Made by a program: the position numbers and the translations under genes. Of a stretch of 44,364 nucleotides of DNA, positions 26,323-39,516 are shown piece after piece. Position 1 is the first letter of the stretch. Every line of letters begins with the position of its first letter. Source of the stretch: Streptococcus mitis bv. 2 str. SK95 (GTDB taxonomy: Bacteria; Bacillota; Bacilli; Lactobacillales; Streptococcaceae); contig NZ_AFUB01000001.1 in assembly GCF_000222705.1 (NCBI RefSeq), positions 1-44,364 on the forward strand, written 5' to 3'. The notes under the pieces are model-generated. The model was not told where the DNA came from and ran no database searches. It saw only the letters and a program-made list of their open reading frames with translations.

Positions 26323-26739
26323 TTATCCATCTATTACAATTCTAATATGGTAGTTTTTAGTTTCATTCTTTAGATTCTTCACAAGGAGATCATTCTGTTT
26401 TGATTTGCCACAGAAAAATGATAGAATCTTTCTGTTTTTCTGTTCAATAAACACATGATACCTTGCCCCATTCAATTTGACACTTCGAATATATTTGACT
26501 TCAATCCTTTTGATGTTATTCAGCGGAATGATTCGCTTCACAAATACGAAAGCATTGTGAATATAAAGTCTCCCATTGGCAATGTGAAATGGGGCAAAAA
26601 AATTACCACCACTACGACGGACAATTATAAAACGTCGCCAAAAGATTAGTAAAAGAATAGAGGTTAATAAGTAAAAGGCAAAACTAAAGACAGGACTTTC
26701 CCACATCATTTTCATTCCAATCCAAAAATATTCGAACAT
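26323..26739 (-). CDS. Hypothetical membrane protein with cytoplasmic basic domain
   Basis: The 138-residue protein has a hydrophobic segment at about 15-36 followed by Arg-Arg residues, then a basic, strand-rich domain (45-135) with Pro-Leu-Asn-Asn-Ile-Lys-Arg-Ile-Glu, a pattern seen in bacterial PH-like (YcxB/bPH) domains. That assignment is a guess. AAAGGAG lies 8 bases before the ATG. It is first of the four-gene cluster, and bases 26341-26460 count only about 28% G+C, lower than the housekeeping genes around it. Confidence 0.62.
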   Translation of the reverse strand: MFEYFWIGMKMMWESPVFSFAFYLLTSILLLIFWRRFIIVRRSGGNFFAPFHIANGRLYIHNAFVFVKRIIPLNNIKRIEVKYIRSVKLNGARYHVFIEQKNRKILSFFCGKSKQNDLLVKNLKNETKNYHIRIVIDG

Positions 26740-26773
26740 GTATTATTCTCCTTTGAATGATGACTCTATTTGA

Positions 26774-26809
26774 GAAAAAACCAGTGAAAAATACAATTCA
26801 CTGGTTTTT
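26774..26809 (-). terminator. Terminator of the gyrA-srtA transcript
   Basis: A 12-bp perfect inverted repeat (26777-26788 with 26797-26808), flanked on minus by a T-run, 5 bases after srtA. It separates srtA from the small-gene cluster. Confidence 0.8.
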
Positions 26810-26813
26810 GAGG

Positions 26814-27560
26814 TTAATAACGTTGTTTATATGGCTGATTAAAGGCGTTTAGGATATCATCAGATGTTTCAGAATATGCTTTAACTTCTTTAAAATCACC
26901 TTTAACAATAATCCGCTCTGTCGCATTATAGTCCACACAAGTTACCAATGTGATTTCTTTAATACCATCACGATCTTCAATTTCGTCAACGCGATCAGGC
27001 GTTACGTGCTTCACCTCACGAATCTCATAGGTGTATACTTTATCTTTATCAGTCAGATAGATTTTCATCCCTGCCTTGGCATTGACCAAAGGTGAAAAGA
27101 GCATCTGACTCGCATTCTCAGCAGTAAAGATATGGTGGCTGGCTAGTGAATAGTTGCCTTCTCCCATTTTCTGATTTGCTTTCATGGTTCCTGCTCCATA
27201 GAACAAGTTTACATTATCCAAACCTTTAAAAATAGGCAGGTTGATCTCTACTTCAGGAATGGCAATCCCTCCTATAACTGGAAGTTGCTGAGCATCCCAC
27301 TGGGCAGCTAACACCGCTTCCGATGAAATGGATTTGACAGAATCAAAATCAAAATTTCCCTCTGTTTCTTTATTCTCTTCAATCTTTTCCTTAGTCACCT
27401 GACTGACCTGGTATTTATTGGTATTCCAAACCATAAAGATGTCACGAATTTGAGCATTAAAAATCAAGGCAAGGGATAGAAGAATCAAGAAACCGGCTAA
27501 AATATTGAGAAATAGATTCCTACGCTTATTCTTCTTACTTTTTATTTTTTTATGAGACAT
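26814..27560 (-). CDS. srtA: Class A sortase
   Basis: Sortase A is the membrane transpeptidase that cleaves LPXTG proteins and attaches them to peptidoglycan. The 248-residue protein has a basic N-terminus, one membrane anchor (about 15-36), and a catalytic barrel with His142, Cys208 (in Thr-Leu-Val-Thr-Cys) and Arg216. Its ATG shares its A with the TAA of gyrA (TAATG), so the two are translationally coupled, the known gyrA-srtA arrangement of streptococci. Here the transcript ends at 26774. Confidence 0.96.
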   Translation of the reverse strand: MSHKKIKSKKNKRRNLFLNILAGFLILLSLALIFNAQIRDIFMVWNTNKYQVSQVTKEKIEENKETEGNFDFDSVKSISSEAVLAAQWDAQQLPVIGGIAIPEVEINLPIFKGLDNVNLFYGAGTMKANQKMGEGNYSLASHHIFTAENASQMLFSPLVNAKAGMKIYLTDKDKVYTYEIREVKHVTPDRVDEIEDRDGIKEITLVTCVDYNATERIIVKGDFKEVKAYSETSDDILNAFNQPYKQRY

Positions 27561-30028
27561 TATGCTTTACCTTCTGTTTCAATTTCAGTCCCAACTTCTT
27601 CTTTTTCTGCTGCAGCAACTGTTGTAAAGGTCACAATCTTGGCATCTTGGTCTAGACGCATCACCTTAACTCCCATAGTTGAACGTCCTGTTTGTGAAAT
27701 ATTGGCAACGTTTGTTCGGATCATGACACCTGTATCCGTGATAATCATCAGATCTTCATCACCTTTGACAGTGAGGAGGCCTGCAAGAGGACCATTCTTT
27801 TCAGCAACATTGGCTGTCTTCATCCCTTTACCACCACGGCCTTTAGTTGGATATTCAGTAGCAAGGGTACGTTTACCATAACCTTTTTCAGTGATGATAA
27901 GAACTTCATCCTGATCAGTAATCACGCTAGCACCAACTACTGTATCTCCTTCACGAAGATTAACTCCTCGGACACCCGTGGCGATACGACTCATTCCACG
28001 AACAGCTGACTGATTAAAGCGAACAGCATAACCAAACTTGGTACCAACAATGATATCTGTGTCTTCTTCTGTCAATAGGACATTAATCAATTCGTCTTCA
28101 TCCTTGAGATTCAAGGCCTTAAGTCCATTTTGACGAATATTTGCAAATTCTTTAACACTGGTTCTTTTCACGATACCGTGACGAGTTGTGAAGAAGAGAT
28201 AGGCATCATCACTACGTTCAGACTCAACGTTGATAATGGTCTGAATGCTCTCACCCTCGTCCAACTTCAAAAGATTGACAACTGGCAAGCCCTTGGCTGT
28301 ACGACCATATTCTGGGATTTCATAACCTTTAAGGCGATAGACGCGTCCTTTATTGGTAAAGAAGAGCAAATGATCATGGGTGCTGGTTGAAACCAACTCA
28401 CGCACAAAGTCATCATCCTTAACTCCAGTACCTTGAACGCCACGTCCACCTCGTTTTTGAGCTGTGAACTCACCTTGGTCCAGACGTTTGATGTAGCCCT
28501 TGTTCGAAAGGGTAATCAAAACATCTGTCTCCTCAATCAAGTCTTCGTCCTCAAGGGTCAAGACTTCTCCGACCATCAATTCTGTACGACGTTTGTCACC
28601 AAACTTGCGTTTGACTTCGTCCAATTCCTCTTTGATGATTTGAGCCACACGCTCTGGTTTGGCAAGAATATCGGCCAAATCTGCAATCAAGGCAATCAAT
28701 TCATCATACTCTGACTGAATCTTATCTCGTTCCAATCCTGTCAAACGACGAAGACGCATATCAAGGATAGCCTGACTTTGACGTTCAGAAAGCTTGAACT
28801 TGCTCATCAACTCAGCTTGCGCTTCCGCATCTGTTTCACTAGCACGGATAATTCGAATTACTTCGTCGATATGGTCTAGCGCGATTAAAAGACCTTCTAA
28901 GATATGTGCCCGTGCTTCTGCTTTTTCTTTGTCAAAACGGGTACGGCGAACAACCACTTCTTTTTGGTGCTCGATATAAGCATCCAAGATTTGACGAAGG
29001 GACAAGATCTTCGGTACACCGTTTTGAATCGCCAGCATGTTGAAACCAAAGTTGGTTTGCATCTGGGTCATCTTGAAAAGGTTGTTAAGGATAACATTGG
29101 CAGACGCGTCGCGTTTGACCTCTATCACAAAGCGAACCCCTTCACGGTTGGACTCATCACGTACAGCTGTAATGCCCTCAAGGCGTTTTTCCTGAACCAA
29201 GCGAACAATATGCTCATGGACCTTGGTTTTATTGACCATGTAAGGGAATTCTGTTACAACGATGCGCTCACGACCCGTCTTAGTAGTTTCAATCTCTGTG
29301 CGAGAACGAAGAACAATGGAGCCTTTACCAGTCTCATAGGCCTTATGAATCCCTGATTTCCCCATAACAAGGGCACCAGTTGGAAAATCGGGACCAGGTA
29401 AAACTTCCATCAAGTCCTTAGTAGTCACATTCGGATTGTCCATGACGAGCTTCACAGCATCAATGGTTTCACCCAGGTTGTGAGGCGGAATATTGGTTGC
29501 CATCCCAACAGCAATCCCAGTTGCCCCATTTACCAAAAGATTTGGAAAACGGGCTGGCAAGACCAAGGGTTCACGTTCATTGGCATCGTAGTTATCTACG
29601 AAATCAACTGTATTTTTATTGATGTCACGAAGCATTTCCAGAGCAATCTTGCTCATACGTGCCTCAGTATACCGCTGAGCGGCAGCACCGTCTCCATCCA
29701 TAGAACCAAAGTTCCCATGCCCATCGACAAGCATGTAACGATAGCTCCACCACTGGGCCATACGGACCATGGCTTCGTAAATAGAGGAATCCCCGTGTGG
29801 GTGGTATTTACCCATAACATCCCCTGTGATACGGGCTGATTTTTTATGAGGTTTGTCTGGAGTAACACCTAGTTCATTCATCCCGTAAAGAATACGGCGG
29901 TGAACTGGTTTTAAGCCATCTCGAACATCAGGAAGAGCACGCGCTACGATAACACTCATGGCGTAATCGATAAAACTGGTCTTCATCTCCTTTGTCAGAT
30001 TGACATTCACTAAATTTTTATCCTGCAT
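27560..30028 (-). CDS. gyrA: DNA gyrase subunit A
   Basis: GyrA cuts and rejoins DNA in the supercoiling enzyme. The 822-residue protein has the winged-helix/tower domain with active-site Tyr120 (Ala-Ala-Ala-Gln-Arg-Tyr-Thr-Glu) and a C-terminal beta-pinwheel with the GyrA box Gln-Lys-Arg-Gly-Gly-Arg-Gly. The quinolone-determining residues are wild type (Ser81, Glu85). Residue 114 is Gly where pneumococcus usually has Ser. The ATG at 30028 has GAGG 9 bases upstream; five further in-frame codons lie before it. It shares a short intergenic region with divergent ldh. Confidence 0.97.
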   Translation of the reverse strand: MQDKNLVNVNLTKEMKTSFIDYAMSVIVARALPDVRDGLKPVHRRILYGMNELGVTPDKPHKKSARITGDVMGKYHPHGDSSIYEAMVRMAQWWSYRYMLVDGHGNFGSMDGDGAAAQRYTEARMSKIALEMLRDINKNTVDFVDNYDANEREPLVLPARFPNLLVNGATGIAVGMATNIPPHNLGETIDAVKLVMDNPNVTTKDLMEVLPGPDFPTGALVMGKSGIHKAYETGKGSIVLRSRTEIETTKTGRERIVVTEFPYMVNKTKVHEHIVRLVQEKRLEGITAVRDESNREGVRFVIEVKRDASANVILNNLFKMTQMQTNFGFNMLAIQNGVPKILSLRQILDAYIEHQKEVVVRRTRFDKEKAEARAHILEGLLIALDHIDEVIRIIRASETDAEAQAELMSKFKLSERQSQAILDMRLRRLTGLERDKIQSEYDELIALIADLADILAKPERVAQIIKEELDEVKRKFGDKRRTELMVGEVLTLEDEDLIEETDVLITLSNKGYIKRLDQGEFTAQKRGGRGVQGTGVKDDDFVRELVSTSTHDHLLFFTNKGRVYRLKGYEIPEYGRTAKGLPVVNLLKLDEGESIQTIINVESERSDDAYLFFTTRHGIVKRTSVKEFANIRQNGLKALNLKDEDELINVLLTEEDTDIIVGTKFGYAVRFNQSAVRGMSRIATGVRGVNLREGDTVVGASVITDQDEVLIITEKGYGKRTLATEYPTKGRGGKGMKTANVAEKNGPLAGLLTVKGDEDLMIITDTGVMIRTNVANISQTGRSTMGVKVMRLDQDAKIVTFTTVAAAEKEEVGTEIETEGKA

Positions 30029-30065
30029 TAATAAATGCCTCATTTCACTATTAGTAATTAGATAT

Positions 30066-30094
30066 ATTATACCATAAAATGTCCTTTATTTCAG
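30066..30094 (-). promoter_or_regulatory. Promoter of gyrA
   Basis: CTGAAA (30089-30094), 17 bases, TATAAT (30066-30071) with an extended TGG. It is 38 bases before the gyrA start. Confidence 0.68.
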
Positions 30095-30107
30095 GCTTCT
30101 GAAACTA

Positions 30108-30121
30108 CTAAAACGTTTACA
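30108..30121. promoter_or_regulatory. CcpA-type cre site upstream of ldh
   Basis: The 14-mer reads CTAAAACGTTTACA and matches the cre consensus TGWAANCGNTNWCA at all fixed positions except the first two. It lies 22 bases upstream of the ldh -35, a position where CcpA activates rather than represses, and 13 bases upstream of the gyrA -35. Confidence 0.6.
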
Positions 30122-30143
30122 TCGATAACCGAATAGAATATTC

Positions 30144-30172
30144 GTGACAAAGCTTTTTAAAAGTGATAGAAT
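30144..30172 (+). promoter_or_regulatory. Promoter of ldh
   Basis: GTGACA (30144-30149), 17 bases, TAGAAT (30167-30172) with a TG one base upstream. Confidence 0.75.
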
Positions 30173-30218
30173 GAAAGTGTCCGGGGATTCCCCTAAAAAA
30201 AATGAAGGAGATGTTTAG

Positions 30219-31208
<990 letters not shown>

Positions 31209-31213
31209 TTAAA

Positions 31214-31249
31214 AGAAGGTTCTCATTTCATGGGAGCCTTTTTCTTTTT
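31214..31249 (+). terminator. Terminator of ldh
   Basis: A 10-bp stem including G-U pairs (31216-31225 with 31231-31240) followed by TTTTTCTTTTT. Confidence 0.82.
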
Positions 31250-31280
31250 GCACAGAACGATAAAATCATATTTTCCAAAA

Positions 31281-31325
31281 CAAAAAAGCCTATCAACCAA
31301 GCAATGAAGCTTGATACAATAGGCT
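31281..31325 (-). terminator. Terminator of hup (possibly bidirectional)
   Basis: A long imperfect stem (31287-31302 with 31310-31325) followed on minus by TTTTTT; the plus side also ends in TTTTT, so it could act as backup for ldh. Confidence 0.8.
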
Positions 31326-31338
31326 TTTTCTAAATTCA

Positions 31339-31614
31339 TTATTTAACAGCGTCTTTAAGAGCTTTACCAGCTTTGAATGCTGGAACTTTAGAAGCTGCGA
31401 TTTTGATTTCTTTACCAGTTTGTGGGTTGCGACCTTTACGTGCAGCACGCTCACGAACTTCAAAGTTACCAAAACCGATCAATTGAACTTTTTCACCAGC
31501 TGCAAGGTATTCAGTTACTGCTGCAAATACAGCATCAACTGCTGCTGCTGAATCTTTCTTAGTCAATTCTGTAGCTTCTGCTACTTTAGCGATCAAATCT
31601 TGTTTGTTTGCCAT
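31339..31614 (-). CDS. hup: DNA-binding protein HU
   Basis: The 91-residue protein is a standard HU: helices with Lys-Lys-Asp-Ser-Ala-Ala-Ala-Val-Asp, the [11 protein letters not shown] hinge and the DNA-binding arm Arg-Asn-Pro-Gln-Thr-Gly-Lys-Glu-Ile (residues about 61-69). HU is the main nucleoid protein of streptococci and is essential there. Codon use is highly biased, in line with high expression. GGAGG lies 9 bases before the ATG. Confidence 0.97.
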   Translation of the reverse strand: MANKQDLIAKVAEATELTKKDSAAAVDAVFAAVTEYLAAGEKVQLIGFGNFEVRERAARKGRNPQTGKEIKIAASKVPAFKAGKALKDAVK

Positions 31615-31654
31615 GTTAATAATTCCTCCAAATAATTTCTAATTAACAAATATA

Positions 31655-31683
31655 ATCATATCCTAAAATTGCCCACAGGTCAA
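31655..31683 (-). promoter_or_regulatory. Promoter of hup
   Basis: TTGACC (31678-31683), 17 bases, TATGAT (31655-31660). Confidence 0.78.
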
Positions 31684-31721
31684 GTCAAAAACGCTATTTC
31701 TAACGATTTTTCTCTATTTTT

Positions 31722-32558
31722 TTAGGAATGATATCGAACCAAGATGGCCCACGCATTTTCACCTGTGTGGGTTTGAATGATGGAGCCTGTTTCCAGTACT
31801 GAGATTGGTTTTTCGACATAAGTTTGTAAAACATTCTTCATCTCATTGGCCCATTCATTGGTACCAGCGTAGGAAATTCCAATCTCTGCAACCGATTTAT
31901 GAGAAAGGGTCTCGACCAACTCGTCAAGCCATTTTTTAAATGTCTTAGCACCGCGCCCTTTTACAATAGGTTGCAGTTCGTGGTTTTTCATCTGCATTAC
32001 TACACGAATATTTAACAGAGAACTGATCAAGCCTGTCACACGCCCAATACGACCACCTTTGACTAAATTTTCCAAAGTCGAAACACCGATATAAAGTTCA
32101 GTATGATTTTTCACATCTTCCACACGTGCCAAGATAGTTTCTAAATCTTTGCCTTCTTGGGCAAGTTTAGCAGCTTCAACAACTTGAAACTTCATCGCCT
32201 GGTCTGTAAAAGAACTATCAATAACGATCACATCAGCGCTAGAGAGGCTTGCTCCTTGGCGAGCAGCTTCAACAGTTCCAGACAAAGCATGGGACATGTG
32301 AATAGCGAGTATCTGACTGCCGTCTTTACCTAGTTCTTCAAAAACTTCAGCAAATACTCCCACTGGAGGCTGACTGGTTTTGGGTAGGTTTTTACTTTGC
32401 TGCATAAGATGAAGGAATTCTCCCTCTTTCAAATCTGCATCAGAATAAAGGATACCATCAATCATCACAGATAAAGGAACAACGGTGATATTTAATTCTT
32501 TAACCACTTCTGGTTCAATAGTAACAGAGGAATCCGTTACAATTTTTACTTGTGTCAT
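31722..32558 (-). CDS. DegV-family fatty-acid-binding protein
   Basis: The 278-residue protein matches the DegV fold: an N-terminal Lys-Ile-Val-Thr-Asp-Ser-Ser-Val (5-12), Thr-Ser-Gln-Pro near 60 and a Ser-His-Ala-Leu-Ser-Gly-Thr ligand loop. In firmicutes several DegV proteins are FakB subunits that present fatty acids to the kinase FakA for phospholipid synthesis, so this may be a FakB paralogue; no fakA is nearby. The frame extends to a GTG at 32603; I chose the ATG at 32558 as the family start, although its ribosome site is weak. Confidence 0.88.
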   Translation of the reverse strand: MTQVKIVTDSSVTIEPEVVKELNITVVPLSVMIDGILYSDADLKEGEFLHLMQQSKNLPKTSQPPVGVFAEVFEELGKDGSQILAIHMSHALSGTVEAARQGASLSSADVIVIDSSFTDQAMKFQVVEAAKLAQEGKDLETILARVEDVKNHTELYIGVSTLENLVKGGRIGRVTGLISSLLNIRVVMQMKNHELQPIVKGRGAKTFKKWLDELVETLSHKSVAEIGISYAGTNEWANEMKNVLQTYVEKPISVLETGSIIQTHTGENAWAILVRYHS

Positions 32559-32607
32559 ATCTTCAATCTTTCTATTCTTCTCAATAAGATAGGGATTTAT
32601 CACCTTT

Positions 32608-32616
32608 ATTATATCA
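32608..32616 (-). promoter_or_regulatory. Extended -10 promoter of the DegV gene
   Basis: TGATATAAT on minus, back to back with the yitT-type promoter on plus. Confidence 0.5.
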
Positions 32617-32665
32617 AAAAATTGTTAAAAAATCATAATGAATCCAATGAAAAAGCTTGGAATTT

Positions 32666-32674
32666 TGGTATAAT
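32666..32674 (+). promoter_or_regulatory. Extended -10 promoter of the YitT-family gene
   Basis: TGGTATAAT at this position, 27 bases before the ATG; no strong -35. Confidence 0.6.
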
Positions 32675-32701
32675 CTATCTATAGAAAAGCGAGGGAGAAT
32701 C

Positions 32702-33550
32702 ATGATCCGAAAAGTTCAGCCTATTGTCACTATCATACTTGGGGCAGCTATTTATGCCTTTGGTCTCACCTATTTTGTAGTTCCTCATCATTTGTTTGAA
32801 GGCGGAGCAACTGGTATCACATTGATTACCTTCTATCTCTTTAAAATTCCTGTCTCAGTGATGAATCTCTTGATTAACATCCCTCTCTTTATCTTGGCCT
32901 GGAAGATTTTTGGTCCTAAAACGCTCTACTCCAGCCTTTTGGGAACCATTTCCCTCTCGATCTGGCTTGCTGTCTTTGAACGAATTCCTTTACAATTTGA
33001 CTTGCAAGGTGATCTCATTATTGTCTCTTTAGTTTCTGGTGTTTTACTGGGAGTTGGTTTAGGAATTATCTTTAATGCTGGTGGTACAACAGGTGGATCA
33101 GATATTGTTGCTCGCATCCTCAACAAATACACCAATATCTCAATTGGAAAATTGCTTTTCTCGCTTGATTTCATTATTCTAATGTTGATTTTGATTATCT
33201 TCCAAGATTTGCGCCTAGTGACTTATACCCTCTTATTTGACTTTATCATCGCTCGTGTTATCGACCTGATCGGTGAAGGAGGTTATGCTGGTAAAGGATT
33301 TATGATTATAACTCAATTTCCAGATCGGTTAGCCGAAAAAATTAACGATGAACTCGGACGCGGCGTAACCTTTATATCTGGTCAAGGTTACTACAGCAAA
33401 AAGGATTTAAAAATTATCTACTGTATCGTCGGTCGAAATGAAATCGTTAAAATGAAGGATGTGATTCACCAAGTCGATCCTCAAGCCTTTATCACCATCA
33501 CAGAGGCTCATGAAATTCTGGGGGAAGGATTTACTTATGTAAAAGATTAA
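32702..33550 (+). CDS. YitT-family membrane protein (DUF161/DUF2179)
   Basis: The 282-residue protein has five to six transmembrane segments in its first 200 residues, including Gly-Gly-Ala-Thr-Gly-Ile (38-43) and Gly-Gly-Thr-Thr-Gly-Gly-Ser-Asp (126-133), the duplicated glycine-rich motif of DUF161, and a C-terminal soluble DUF2179 domain (about 200-280). Function is unknown; a transport or signalling role has been suggested for the family. GAGGGAG precedes the ATG at 32702, and the longer open frame upstream has no such support and overlaps the promoter. Only the second plus-strand gene of the window. Confidence 0.88.
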   Translation: MIRKVQPIVTIILGAAIYAFGLTYFVVPHHLFEGGATGITLITFYLFKIPVSVMNLLINIPLFILAWKIFGPKTLYSSLLGTISLSIWLAVFERIPLQFDLQGDLIIVSLVSGVLLGVGLGIIFNAGGTTGGSDIVARILNKYTNISIGKLLFSLDFIILMLILIIFQDLRLVTYTLLFDFIIARVIDLIGEGGYAGKGFMIITQFPDRLAEKINDELGRGVTFISGQGYYSKKDLKIIYCIVGRNEIVKMKDVIHQVDPQAFITITEAHEILGEGFTYVKD

Positions 33551-33551
33551 A

Positions 33552-33573
33552 AAAGCTGGGAATTCCCAGCTTT
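33552..33573. terminator. Shared terminator between convergent genes
   Basis: A 22-base perfect palindrome (aaagctggg half-sites) flanked by A- and T-runs lies between the convergent YitT and permease genes; it can work in both directions and touches both stop codons. Confidence 0.75.
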
Positions 33574-34970
33574 TATTCTTCTTCAGAAAGTGTAGAGTGA
33601 CGATAGCCATAAGTAAAGTAAATCACTAGTCCAACCAACAAAGCAAATCCAAAGGCAATCCATGTTTCCTTGGTGTACTGAAGCATAAAGGAAACACAGA
33701 TAAGAATGGAGAGAATAGGCAAGAGCGGCACTAAAGGAGTTTTGAATTCTCCTTCTTTTGGCACGCCCTTATCCTTTCTGAGCTTGATAATACCGTAGGC
33801 AAGTAGAATTAGATAGGCTAGTGTACAGATATTTAAAAAAGCAGCGATACTGGCTAGCGGAAAGACTCCTGCTGCAATGGCTGAAGCAATTCCTGTTAAG
33901 ATGGTCGCATTCTTTGGAACCCGGCTAGTTTTACTTAGCTGTTTAAAACTTCGAGGTAATAGACCATCACGTGCTAAGCTGTAAATCATTCGAGACAGAG
34001 CGTAGGTCATGGAAATACATACGGTTATCAGGGTTAGAATAGCTACCAGTGAAACATAGTTGGCTGCCCAGCCAATTCCGATACTACGCAATGAAAAGGC
34101 CACTGCATCATCCACATTGAGTTGGCTATAGTGAACAATCCCAGTCAATACTATTGTTACCAAGGCATAGAGAATGGTGACGATTGTCAGAGAAAGCACG
34201 ATTCCGCGGGGAATATTTTTTTGCGGACTTTGAATTTCATCAACTGCCATGGAAATCGACTCAAATCCGAGAAAACCGAAGAACATCAAAGAGGCTCCTG
34301 CCATAATCCCAGTACTTCCTCCATAAAGCTGACCAAAACCAAAAGGAGCAAAATTCGTCCAATTTTCAGGATTGATGTACCAAATACCTACTAGGATAAA
34401 TAAGGCAAGAGCAGAGAATTTCAAAACTACTAAAAGCGAATTAAAGCGCAAGGCTGCCTTAGAATTTAATAAAACCAATCCTGTTACCAAGATCAGTACC
34501 AGAATAGGCAGAAGGTCGATATAGGTGCCTTGTTCAGGGTTAAAGGTGCCATTCAAGGCTTGAGGCATGGAGATACCATAATTACTGAGCAATCCCTTAA
34601 AGTAAGCTGCCCAGCCAGACGCCACACCTGAAACAGCCGTCATGAATTCCATGATGGTCAACCAGCCAGCAATCCATGCTGGTAATTCTCCTAAAATCGC
34701 ATAGAGATAGCTATACGCGCCCCCAGTTGCAGGAACACGAGAGGCAAATTCTGCAAAAAATAAGGCTGATAGAGAAACACACAGGGCAGAAATCACGATG
34801 GAAACCACTAGTGATGGACCAGCTAGGGTAGCCGCTGCTGTTCCTGTAATGGTGAAAATCCCTGTCCCCACCATGGCACCGATCCCTAATAGAATCAAAT
34901 CCCATAATTTCAAATGGCGACGCATTTCCGTTCGCCCCAGACTAACATCCTTGGTTCTAAAAATATTCAT
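33573..34970 (-). CDS. APC-superfamily amino acid permease
   Basis: The 465-residue protein has about twelve hydrophobic helices and the APC opening signature Gly-Ile-Gly-Ala-Met-Val-Gly-Thr-Gly-Ile-Phe (about 31-41) that forms the substrate and cation site in helix 1, with Phe-Phe-Gly-Phe-Leu-Gly-Phe-Glu-Ser in helix 6. It resembles the YfnA/cationic amino acid transporter branch. The substrate cannot be read from the sequence. GGAG lies 8 bases before the ATG and a promoter with extended -10 is at 35000-35028. It has no co-transcribed partner. Confidence 0.87.
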   Translation of the reverse strand: MNIFRTKDVSLGRTEMRRHLKLWDLILLGIGAMVGTGIFTITGTAAATLAGPSLVVSIVISALCVSLSALFFAEFASRVPATGGAYSYLYAILGELPAWIAGWLTIMEFMTAVSGVASGWAAYFKGLLSNYGISMPQALNGTFNPEQGTYIDLLPILVLILVTGLVLLNSKAALRFNSLLVVLKFSALALFILVGIWYINPENWTNFAPFGFGQLYGGSTGIMAGASLMFFGFLGFESISMAVDEIQSPQKNIPRGIVLSLTIVTILYALVTIVLTGIVHYSQLNVDDAVAFSLRSIGIGWAANYVSLVAILTLITVCISMTYALSRMIYSLARDGLLPRSFKQLSKTSRVPKNATILTGIASAIAAGVFPLASIAAFLNICTLAYLILLAYGIIKLRKDKGVPKEGEFKTPLVPLLPILSILICVSFMLQYTKETWIAFGFALLVGLVIYFTYGYRHSTLSEEE

Positions 34971-34999
34971 ACTTCATCTCCACTAAATGTAATTGTTTT

Positions 35000-35028
35000 A
35001 TTTTACCATATAAAAGTATTTTTGTGAA
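35000..35028 (-). promoter_or_regulatory. Promoter of the APC permease gene
   Basis: TTCACA (35023-35028), 17 bases, TAAAAT (35000-35005) with extended TGG. Confidence 0.7.
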
Positions 35029-35049
35029 TATTTATTAGGTCCTTTTTTG

Positions 35050-35087
35050 AAAAAAATTCTGAACAGAAAGGATTCCTGTTCAGAATT
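35050..35087 (-). terminator. Terminator of the suf operon
   Basis: A stem of at least 11 bp (attctgaacag with ctgttcagaat) around a 9-base loop, followed on minus by seven T residues; 10 bases after sufB. Confidence 0.88.
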
Positions 35088-35096
35088 TGCATATTC

Positions 35097-36509
35097 TTAC
35101 CCAACTGATCCTTCCATCTCATAGCTAATCAAGCGATTCAGCTCAACTGCGTATTCCATTGGAAGTTCTTTTGTGAAGGGTTCGACAAATCCCATGACAA
35201 TCATCTCAGTTGCCTCAGATTCTGACAAGCCACGGCTCATGAGGTAGTAGAGTTGTTCTTCTGAAATCTTAGATACCTTGGCTTCGTGCTCCAAAGCAAC
35301 TTGCGAGTTATGGATTTCATTAAATGGAATGGTATCAGATGCTGACAAGTCATCCATGATAATGGTATCACACTCGATGTGAGAAACAGATTTCTTAGAG
35401 TTCTTGTTAAAGGTTACTTGTCCACGGTAGTCCACCTTTCCTCCACCTTTAGCAATAGACTTAGACACGATAGACGAGCTGGTATGCGGAGCGTTGTGGA
35501 TCATCTTGGCACCCGTATCTTGGTGTTGCCCAGCATTAGCAAAGGCGATCGAAAGCATGGTACCACGCGCCCCTTCTCCATCTAGGTAAACAGATGGGTA
35601 TTTCATGGTTGTTTTGGCACCCAAGTTTCCATCAATCCACTCAACAGTCGCATCTTTCAAAGCTTTGGCACGTTTTGTTACCAAGTTATAGACATTATCA
35701 GACCAGTTTTGGATAGTTGTATAACGCATGTAAGCTCCGTCCAAGGCGAAGATTTCTACAATGGCTGCATGCAAACTGTTGCTTGAGTAAGTCGGTGCTG
35801 TACATCCTTCTACATAGTGGACGCTTGCTCCCTCATCAACGATAATCAAGGTACGTTCAAACTGACCTGTATTTTCGTTGTTGATACGGAAGTAAGTTTG
35901 AAGCGGAATGTCTACCTTGACCCCTTTCGGTACGTAGATAAAGGTTCCACCAGACCATACTGCTGAGTTAAGGGCAGCCAACTTGTTATCAGTCGGTGGT
36001 ACTAACTTCGCAAAGTATTGTTTAAACAAGTCTGGATATTCCTTGAGGGCAGAATCCGTATCTGTAAAGATAATGCCTAACTTCTCAAATTCTTCTTTCA
36101 TGTTATGATAAACCACTTCCGACTCGTACTGGGCAGAGGCTCCTGCTAGATAAGCACGTTCAGCTTCTGGAATCCCGATACGTTCAAAGGTTTCTTTAAT
36201 CTTTTCAGGTACATCATCCCAAGAACGGGCTGGTTTATCAGATGGTTTTTGGTAATAGATCAAGTCATCAAAGTCAATCTCTGACAAGTCCGCTCCCCAA
36301 GTTTGCATAGGCATTTTCTTGAAGGTTTCATAAGATTTCAAACGGAATTCCAACATCCACTCAGGCTCACCCTTGGCAGCTGATAATTCGCGAATGACAT
36401 CTTCGTTCAAACCTTTTCCTGTCGATAGGACAGGCTCTACATCATCATGGAAACCAAATTTATATTCACCAAGATCAATTGGTTTTGGTTCTACTCTTTC
36501 TTCAGCCAT
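35097..36509 (-). CDS. sufB: Fe-S cluster assembly scaffold SufB
   Basis: SufB is the scaffold subunit of the SufBCD complex on which Fe-S clusters are built. The 470-residue protein has the SufBD beta-helix core with Tyr-Val-Glu-Gly-Cys-Thr-Ala-Pro and Val-Ser-His-Ile-Glu-Cys-Asp, which includes the cysteine proposed as a cluster ligand, and the C-terminal Tyr-Tyr-Leu-Met-Ser-Arg-Gly-Leu. It is the last gene of sufC-D-S-U-B; a 53-base gap separates it from sufU. Clients in this window include LeuC. Confidence 0.97.
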   Translation of the reverse strand: MAEERVEPKPIDLGEYKFGFHDDVEPVLSTGKGLNEDVIRELSAAKGEPEWMLEFRLKSYETFKKMPMQTWGADLSEIDFDDLIYYQKPSDKPARSWDDVPEKIKETFERIGIPEAERAYLAGASAQYESEVVYHNMKEEFEKLGIIFTDTDSALKEYPDLFKQYFAKLVPPTDNKLAALNSAVWSGGTFIYVPKGVKVDIPLQTYFRINNENTGQFERTLIIVDEGASVHYVEGCTAPTYSSNSLHAAIVEIFALDGAYMRYTTIQNWSDNVYNLVTKRAKALKDATVEWIDGNLGAKTTMKYPSVYLDGEGARGTMLSIAFANAGQHQDTGAKMIHNAPHTSSSIVSKSIAKGGGKVDYRGQVTFNKNSKKSVSHIECDTIIMDDLSASDTIPFNEIHNSQVALEHEAKVSKISEEQLYYLMSRGLSESEATEMIVMGFVEPFTKELPMEYAVELNRLISYEMEGSVG

Positions 36510-36562
36510 AATTTCCTTTCTTTCTTCATTTCTAATGATTTATAAGACAAATGTAACTTGTC

Positions 36563-39489
<2,927 letters not shown>

Positions 39490-39516
39490 TTACTTCTCCT
39501 AAAAGATACGAGGGAA

